A DNA stretch of 64,000 nt from Annulohypoxylon bovei var. microspora (lineage: Eukaryota > Ascomycota > Sordariomycetes > Xylariales > Hypoxylaceae). The DNA is taken from contig MU405348.1 of NCBI GenBank assembly GCA_022836615.1, positions 1 to 64,000 on the forward strand. Reading direction: 5' to 3'. The notes under the pieces were generated by a model. That model saw only the letters and a program-made list of their open reading frames with translations. It had not been told where the DNA came from and made no database searches. The position numbers were made by a program, and so were the translations under genes. Of the stretch, positions 56,988 through 64,000 are shown piece by piece. Positions within the stretch are counted from its first letter, which is position 1; each line of letters starts with the position of its first letter.

Positions 56988-59900
56988 TTACAATCCCAAC
57001 ATCTGACGGATACGTCTACGTTTACCAACGACAGTCAGGTTAGTGTCATCGATCGAGTCCGACTGCAGGCCCTCTGCTGAATGACCCGTATGAACAATCA
57101 TGGAGGATGCGGGGCCTGGAGAGCTACTCGATACTATCTCTTCAGAATGGTAAGTGTTCTCCTCACACTGCTTCAAAGACTTGTGTTTACTTCCTCGAAG
57201 CTTCTGTTGAGGATGATGCGTCGAAGAGGCTCCACTGCTAGCTCGTACAGCCGTCCTTTTGTTCCGATCATCCTTGCTAGAATATTCTACATTCCTAGTT
57301 AGTAGCTTGGACTAGTTCATGAGTGATGTGGTTCGGTTTGGAAGTCTTACCAAGGGTTTTGACCTGGCTTCCCTCTTGGCCAACCATCGAGCTTGAATCC
57401 GATGCCTCGTATAATTCGTAGGCAGCAAGGGGGAGGTTAGGACCGTCCAGTTCTTCACCGGGATAGTACGACTCTACTGAGATCTCCGTACGCGTCGTAA
57501 AGCTTGGCATATGAAATAAGGGAGCACTAGGGTCACCGACAGGACTCGTCATGCTATTAAAGAATTTGGCAGCCGATGCCAGGTCTTCCTCAGCTACTGA
57601 CTCAATTTCCTGTCCAAACTCTCCTTGACCCTCTTGACTGGAATTCCAGGGCTCGTCCGTAAAATATGGGTAAGTAAATGAGTAAGCGTGGGAAAGATCT
57701 GGAGGCGTTGGCGGTAGATCCCACCCGGAAACATAATCAGGATTCTCCTGTTCTGTATCTAGCATGTTGTCCATATATCGTTCTTCGGGCCTATTACGAT
57801 ATAACCCAGTGTCATCTCGGTGTCGTCGAACTCGTCTTCGATGAGATCGCTCCTGCTGACCAAGTTCCGATTCTAGAATAGATCGGCCATATCTGGACGA
57901 TGCGCTTGAATGTGTTTGCGGTCCGTGGACACGGGCATCTGACATGCTCTCGCAAGTGGACTTGTATTCGTGAGCCAACCCATAGGCTCTACTGGTTGGC
58001 TGTCTGCTGCGAGAATTGTTGTAGCAGACGTTGGAATACGTAGCTTTAGGAGTCTTAGAAGTCTCCTTGCCAATAGTGGGATAGTAATAATCTTCGTCCA
58101 TAGACATAGTCATCTTGTTATGACCATCGTAGTACGGAGAGACAACTTCTGGATGATCCGAAATACTCTGCAGGGAAACCCTAGGTCTGATCTTAGGAAG
58201 AAGCTCAGAAGAAGATTGCTCTGAGAACCTGGAACCTTTCTCACGGGCAGAAACCCTGGAAGAGGCACCTGTGTTATTGGCGGGGGTATTTCCTAGAACG
58301 TTGTTCGATCTAGGTCCTGACACTGACTCTTTTGAGCTAACTCCCTCCATGTCAGCTACCGAGCTAGAATTCTTGATACCAACATACTCCCCCAGAGTTG
58401 CTTCCTTATTCTCCCACGGGTGAATTCCTTGCGGGGATCTGGGTGATCTGATATTCAATGGAGGCGCGTCACCGTCGCTGTCCATTTTGTGAACGGTCTC
58501 TCTAACAAGTGACCTCTGACGCATACTTCTATGCCGTCCTGCCCTTGAACCTGCCCCCGAACCTCGGATCGATGCTGAGACTCTGACATCTGACTCCTCT
58601 GTAGAGGTTACTGAGAGGGGTAGCATTGTATGGCCTTCCGAAACGGTCGAATTGGTCAGGATGCTTGACAAAGAATCAAAACATTTCGACTTCTTCGTCT
58701 GTTTACAAGTTCCACAAGTATTCGTGCCATTCTGCTTCTTACTATAACGCGTACGAGGCGCATCCGTGGTAGTAGTAAGTATGGGATCTTCGTTGGAATT
58801 CTGCAAATGGCAGTCAGCTTTAGGATTACTTGCACAAATTTCATTGCGACTTACGTTGACGACAGTATCGCCAGTATCGTCGCTTTCCGCAAGGGCAGCT
58901 TCACGTTGACACTTAACGCAATAATCTCGATCAGGGATTTGGCCTCTTTTCAAAGGATGTGCTTTCTGATATTGTCTAGATCGCACTTTTCCACAGCCTG
59001 CGCAGCAGTGGATATGCTGAATGTGTTTTCCAATATCCCGCTTGGCCTCTTTCGTCTTCTCTCCCTTGCTCTCGTCATTGTCCTCATGCTTGCCCGCTTC
59101 TGGTGTAGTACTTTTTAAAGTTTCACTGTAATGTTCCTCGCACTTCTTAGCTTCGCTAGGACTGTACCTGAGAGGGAAAGGACTGTTCAAGGCTGTCGTA
59201 CCCGGCTCATCTCGGGGTTGGTTTGCTGACAACGGTAGTGCCGTAAGTGGCGATAGTAGCGGCGGCGCATAAGCTGAGAAAGATCCGGGAATGGGATAAA
59301 CAGAGGACCTTATTTCGTGATACGGCGTCATAGGCTGACTCTGATGTGAGGAAAGGGGCGCAGAAGCCGATTGGGAAATCGGGTGGATCGGAGATTGTAC
59401 GTAATGGGGACTTGGTACCATCAGAGGCGCCGACTGTGCCCACGGCAGAATACCGCTCGAATATGCGATGCCAGCAGGCGGCGTTGTTGGGAAACCGTGA
59501 TTGGGTGATATGGCCATGCTATTGCCAAGATTCCACATAGGAGACGACACCGGCGTTGGATTTGCTGGTGGATAGAAGTAGCCCGGTGTCAAATACCCAT
59601 CTCTTGCTTCAGGCAGTCTATCATAACTTGAACCACTGGATAGACTTCCAGTACCACGACGGATACGGGTGGGGGTAGAAGTAGGTCCGGGACCTCTCTT
59701 GCTTATAGCAATAAGAGAGCCTCCACGCTTATGACGACCGTGATGTTTAGTAAATCTTCCGCGGGGCGTAGTAGGAGGTGCTAGGGCTAAAGGGGTAGTG
59801 GGTGTTGAACGTTGGGTAGTAAAGCTCTTGCGGCGACAAGCTTCTCGCTCCGCCTCACGTTCAAAATCGATGCGAGAAGGAATGCCAAATGCTGAGCCGA

Positions 59901-60048
59901 GGATGTCGAAACCAAAATCTTCGAGGAGCCTGTCCTTCTTCTTGCGGCCAAGGGCTGGTTTTCCTTTCTTAGTGGTGGTTACGAAGATGCCTTTACCACC
60001 GGGAAGGTAAAACTCGCCATCACTATTGCAATGGTCTTGCTGCGACAT
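56988..60048 (-). CDS. Large fungal protein with CxxC motifs, function unknown
   Basis: Likely exons: 60048-58855, 58800-57351 and 57286-56988, giving 980 aa. The last intron has a perfect TACTAAC branch site. The middle intron (54 nt, gtaagt...tttgcag) is in frame, so reading through it gives 998 aa. The N-terminus (GEFYLPGGKGIFVTTTKKGK, GRKKKDRLLEDFGFDILG) is followed by long Ser/Pro-rich disorder. Around genomic 58.9-59.0 kb is a possible zinc site: HCCAGCGKVRS, then DYCVKCQ. A further CGTCKQTKKSKC lies near 58.7 kb. The basic C-terminal end is VVGKRRRIRQMLGL. I do not recognise a named family. The Cys pairs, basic patches and disorder would suit a nuclear protein. Confidence 0.75.
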
Positions 60049-61475
60049 CTCATGCCCTAACTGGGAGTTGGCGCGCCTATTGACTTGTTAGTGAGAGCTA
60101 AGAGCAAGATATACTGTCATAGCTAAGAGGCCACTGTGGCGTTGGTTTGGGAGTAGCATATATAGAAGCAGAAAATGTAGGAATGTCTAAGGTTGACTTG
60201 AGGAATATGAAGTGAAGAGAAAAAAAAAGAAGAATTCAGTTGGTACTAACTTAAGGCGACCTGGAGTTTTCGGTTGGCTCGTCATGAAAAGAGATCCGAG
60301 GTGTCGAGTAAATCGTCAAGTGTCGAAGTGAAACAATCAACCATTGACGAAAATGAAAAGAAGTACAAAAAGAGGTGCAATGAGAGAACTGGAAGTGATC
60401 ACAAAGTAGCGCCGGCGTACCTAGGTAGAGCGGCGGGGGACAACACAATCAACACGTGGGGGACACAAACAGCAAGAATCAACAAGCTTAAGTGAAGTGC
60501 CACGCAACTGCAGTGTTAATTAGCAAGTGACAAAATCAGTGAATGTAGGTACATAGGTAATAAGGAAAGTTGAAAAGGAAGTAACATCTGGGAAGATTCC
60601 TAGGAGAGTATCTAGAAAGGTAGGAAGTGTAAGTTTTTGAGAAATGAGAGAAAGAACACCCTGCTTTATCGCAGGGAATACTAAAAGTACCTAGGGTTTG
60701 AATTCACCGTAAACTGATTTATTTACCTCTATCGAGTGTCTACGCTCTCACAATACTTGTCACCTGTTGCTTAACACACATTGTACTACGGTCAGAGTAA
60801 ATCACGAACCTACGTTTAGATAGATAGGTGGTAAACTAAGATTGTCAACTAGAAGTATCATACCTAGGCAGTTTCAGGTCTTTCTAATAGCTTTCCAACT
60901 AACATTTACTATCTTATTATATGTATTATCGTCTGACTGATTTCCCCTATATGGAGACACCAATACCATATAATTTTAGAAAGGGGCATTGCCTTGAGAA
61001 CTTCTTAAAAGAACTTCCATGGATATAGCCATAATATGGAACATGATACATTTTGCCCCGTCTTTCCCTAGTATCATCTGTAAAGCCGGGGCCTATTAAC
61101 TATTCCTCCAATTCCAAACCAATTCCAAACTACTAAGATATTGATGAAGGAACTCATCACCTGGTTTCCTCTCCTCTCCTCTACACCATCACCCTGCCTT
61201 AGCAAGGTGCACACACTTGGTACTCTCCATATTCAAACAAAACTCCTGTAGGATAGGAGAACACTCACATGCTAAGATATCATTTATATCGAAGCATAAC
61301 GCGATATCGAATCCTGACTCACATCTTCTAGGAGCGGTGTATAGCGAGAAATAATGGGAAATTTTAACGCTACTAGTGGCATAAGCCCTATGATTATAAC
61401 GCACCCTTGTCTAAAAGAGGGTTGGATTGGCGGTTTGGTGGTTTCTTGTATATGGTCCATGGAGGTTTATCGGCC
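60049..61475. other. 1.4-kb gene-free spacer
   Basis: Region upstream of the Cys-motif gene and downstream of the kinase. The palindrome acctaggt occurs at 60419-60426. Frames at 60274-60495 and 61189-61404 are unsupported. Nothing else is seen. Confidence 0.5.
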
Positions 61476-64000
61476 CTATCCGCTATTTTGAGCGTAAGAC
61501 GATGCTAACTTATGACGAAATTGAGGGACTGTTCTTCCCAAAACTAGGGGTGCGTTGGCAGGCGAAGCTCGGCGAGAAGCACGAGAAGCGAGAATCCTAA
61601 CTGCTTCGGCACGTTTCTCTTCGAAAACCCGACTACGCTCTAATTCTTCGTTCATGTTTCGCATCCTCGACTCTTGGTCACGCTGCGCCTCAGCCTTGAT
61701 TTTCTCGTAGTGAAGCGTATTTACAGCTTTGGGCCAGAGGCGGTCAATCTTGCGGGCCTGCGCCTCGGACATGTAGGTTGGAGGCTCATCTGCTGGCCTC
61801 GCGTTCGAAGATCCGCCCCAATAACACTCAAACGTTAGTTTTGCCTGGCTGCGCACGTTGTCTGTTCCCCAAAAGACAATCGTGTCTCCATGATACAGCT
61901 TCGCCCAGTACTTGCAGGCTGCCGTGCTGTCCTTTGGCTCATTGGCCTGTATAGGGATATTATTGATTCGTATTCCATTGGTAGCCTTGGTTGATATATA
62001 GAACGCATAAGAACCTGAAGTTGGTTCGGCTCGTATCGTGCGGCTAGCCGTGGACCGAGCGGGCTCCCACGGACGGAATTCGTTGAAAGAAGCAGTATAG
62101 CCATCTCTCCACAGCATGACCCTGAATGCATTTTTAGGGACCTTTGATTCAGTGGGTGGGACATAGACAACCGTGTTATTAGGATCCCGTCCCCACGAAA
62201 TGATGGGGTTATTTAGGTGGATGGATATTCCTGGCATCAATGACCCATGGGCCGAGTAAAACGCGGCAACTATCTTCGGCGGCTCAGTGGCATGTGTAGG
62301 TTGCTGGGTCTCGGGGGGTAGGGTATCGGGGATCGATTCGGTCTCATCTTCGATGGCAGGTGAAGCCGTGACAGGAGTTTCCCAATCATGAAACCTATTA
62401 ACTGCCCGGTTATCACGTTTGAGCGCGGCTGGTCGCAGTGCGAGCGCCGTTCCTGTCTCCCTGGGTGGTTGTCGATTGCGTATAGGCGGGAAATTCCTCA
62501 TTGCCAGGTCCCAAAGACAGGATTTTCCCGGACCGAATTCCTCCTCTTTCTTTTTAGCAGCCTGTTCAAACGCATTGTACTGTAGATGGGTCATTTCGGG
62601 GTAATCTAGGTGCCATGTGTCCTTGTTTGAACTATCCCAAAAGGTCGTTTTGGGAAGAGGATAGTCAATTTGACGACCCGATTCGTTCTTCACGACCTGA
62701 GGAACGCTAGCGAGCAAATGGGTCTCAGCATCCTCGGTGTTGAAATCATCCATGTCACCCTGTGATTTGAGCCTTTTGAATGACGGCTTAGCCTTAGGCT
62801 CGCCAGTTTCGAATTCGTCGCTAGTATCATAAATCGTCTTTCTCTTACTCGTGTTTAGGTCGCTAGTCCTAGAATGAAGATTTGGGTCGCCATTGATAAG
62901 AGATTTGACGTTCAAATGCCCAAGTATTGACGAGGCGCCGCCAAGACTCTGGGAACGGGCGCCTAACACTATACTCTCTGAACCTCCCAGCGGGGGATCT
63001 CCATCAGTAGACAAGATGCCATTGCTTGCCCGAGGCTTCTGCCTCGGTGTGGAAAGGTCTTCGGATTCGTCGAAACTATCCAGGATTTCGGTTTCTAATA
63101 TATCAGTCTCTCCTAAGCTAGTATCTGGGAGGTTCAGGCGCCCCTCTGGGATCGCGCCAGAGCTACCGACTGCAGACACCTCCCCAAACAGTCTGTTCGG
63201 CCGTTGCCCAAAAGTATAATTCTCCTTTTCAGATTCGAAATCGATGGAATAGTCAGGCTCCGGCTCTTGTAGAGAACTAGCACCCTCATCGGTGAATTGA
63301 GCTGGTCGTCTATCATCAAGACTGAGTTGCGATGCTCTCTGCCCTAGGTCCTTATCGTCAGAAACCTCCTCTATAGGATGCGTCTCGCCTGTTAACCATG
63401 CGTGAGCCAGAAGTTCCGAGATGGATGCTCTGGTTTCCGGTCGAACATGAATCATCCTTGATATGAAGTGAATGCCGTGGCTCGACACGGTGAATCGCGC
63501 CAAAGGGGTGATATCGACCGGCGTCTTGATGATACGGTCAAGCAACTCCGTATATGTCACCCCATTCTTAACAGGGAAAGGCGGGCTGCTAGTTAGAGAA
63601 TAAAACAAAACACCTCCAAGGGACCAAATGTCCACTGCATGGTCATACCTCTCCCTATCCACAGGTCTCTGGCCGTACCTCTGCGTTCGCTTGCCATTGT
63701 TGTCATAAGAAGAATACTCACTGTAGACTTCAGGCGCACAGTATAGAAGAGTCCCGCAGAAAGTCTTGAGAAAGGTTTGTTCAGTATCAATCATTTTAGA
63801 CAAGCCAAAATCCGTTAATTTGACCACTAGCGGGCTCGTTGACTGTATTAGGATATTGTCGGGCTTCACATCGCGGTGGGTGATCTTGTTTTCGTGTAGA
63901 TACTTGAGCGCATCAAGTAGTTGCCCGGCCATAATTTTGACGTAAGGCTCCGCTATAGCACCGTTTTCTTGAACGAGCTTGCCGAGATCGCCACCAGGAA
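61476..64000 (-). CDS. Rad53/Chk2-like Ser/Thr kinase with C-terminal FHA-like domain (5' end outside window)
   Basis: The frame is open to the right edge, so the N-terminus is missing; the ATG at 63932 is internal because PGGDLGKLVQENGA, part of the kinase hinge region, precedes it. About 840 residues are visible. Catalytic features: HRDVKPDNIL, DFGLSKMID, the activation segment FCGTLLYCAPEVYSEYS and DIWSLGGVLFYSL. A Ser/Pro/Asp-rich linker follows. Then an FHA-like domain at about 62.28-61.83 kb: ISWGRDPNNTVVYVPP, then ATNGIRINNIP. The Ser-x-x-His part of the usual phosphothreonine pocket is not clear. A charged helix closes the protein. Kinase followed by FHA recalls Rad53, which also has an N-terminal FHA that would lie outside the window. 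A DNA-damage or cell-cycle role is inferred. Confidence 0.85.
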   Translation of the reverse strand, partial: PGGDLGKLVQENGAIAEPYVKIMAGQLLDALKYLHENKITHRDVKPDNILIQSTSPLVVKLTDFGLSKMIDTEQTFLKTFCGTLLYCAPEVYSEYSSYDNNGKRTQRYGQRPVDRERYDHAVDIWSLGGVLFYSLTSSPPFPVKNGVTYTELLDRIIKTPVDITPLARFTVSSHGIHFISRMIHVRPETRASISELLAHAWLTGETHPIEEVSDDKDLGQRASQLSLDDRRPAQFTDEGASSLQEPEPDYSIDFESEKENYTFGQRPNRLFGEVSAVGSSGAIPEGRLNLPDTSLGETDILETEILDSFDESEDLSTPRQKPRASNGILSTDGDPPLGGSESIVLGARSQSLGGASSILGHLNVKSLINGDPNLHSRTSDLNTSKRKTIYDTSDEFETGEPKAKPSFKRLKSQGDMDDFNTEDAETHLLASVPQVVKNESGRQIDYPLPKTTFWDSSNKDTWHLDYPEMTHLQYNAFEQAAKKKEEEFGPGKSCLWDLAMRNFPPIRNRQPPRETGTALALRPAALKRDNRAVNRFHDWETPVTASPAIEDETESIPDTLPPETQQPTHATEPPKIVAAFYSAHGSLMPGISIHLNNPIISWGRDPNNTVVYVPPTESKVPKNAFRVMLWRDGYTASFNEFRPWEPARSTASRTIRAEPTSGSYAFYISTKATNGIRINNIPIQANEPKDSTAACKYWAKLYHGDTIVFWGTDNVRSQAKLTFECYWGGSSNARPADEPPTYMSEAQARKIDRLWPKAVNTLHYEKIKAEAQRDQESRMRNMNEELERSRVFEEKRAEAVRILASRASRRASPANAPLVLGRTVPQFRHKLASSYAQNSG

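Noticed and set aside
1..64000. CRISPR arrays, bacterial operons, prophage or insertion sequences
   Set aside because: No regular spaced repeats, and gene structure with introns throughout shows a fungal nuclear genome.

Overview
The window is nuclear DNA of a filamentous ascomycete. Genes are short-intron (about 40-110 nt, GT...AG), intergenic DNA is moderately AT-rich, and the gene set is fungal: Zn2Cys6 regulator, GH37 trehalase, Nup159-type nucleoporin, Sel1-repeat Nif1/Dsf2-like protein, fungal rhodopsin-domain membrane protein. A class such as Sordariomycetes is plausible but not provable from the sequence alone. All exon junctions given here were read by hand and checked for phase; none is backed by transcripts.

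Region 1 (1-1650) is repeat DNA: a G-rich block with an ~80 bp direct repeat, a tRNA-like internal-promoter fragment, then more than 1 kb of extremely AT-rich sequence that looks like RIP (repeat-induced point mutation) debris. It stops within tens of bases of the first gene.

Region 2 (1654-15728) is accessory in character and resembles a small specialised-metabolism locus: an ACC-synthase-like PLP aminotransferase, a UbiA prenyltransferase, a rhodopsin-domain membrane protein, an alpha/beta hydrolase, an adenylation-thiolation (A-T) enzyme with no release domain, and a Zn2Cys6 regulator. Hydrolase and A-T gene are divergent across a spacer that carries two pairs of perfect inverted repeats.

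Region 3 (16541-27101) is mostly metabolism and housekeeping: cytosolic leucyl-tRNA synthetase, a tartrate/D-malate-type dehydrogenase, a secreted cyanovirin-N-like protein, a GT17-type glycosyltransferase and a threonine aldolase with a presequence-like N-terminus.

Region 4 (27835-40800): a Sel1-repeat protein, a 3.2 kb gene-free stretch holding a ~0.8 kb element with long terminal inverted repeats, Erv46, a small secreted protein of unknown function, and a trehalase with seven readable exons and one 3' junction that cannot be spliced canonically.

Region 5 (41897-64000): core eukaryotic genes, namely proteasome beta-2, Nup159, dynein intermediate chain (tail to tail with Nup159), ATP synthase subunit e, STT3, a tRNA-Thr(AGU) with a 9-nt intron, a large unknown Cys-motif protein, and a Rad53-like kinase with a C-terminal FHA-like domain that runs off the right end.
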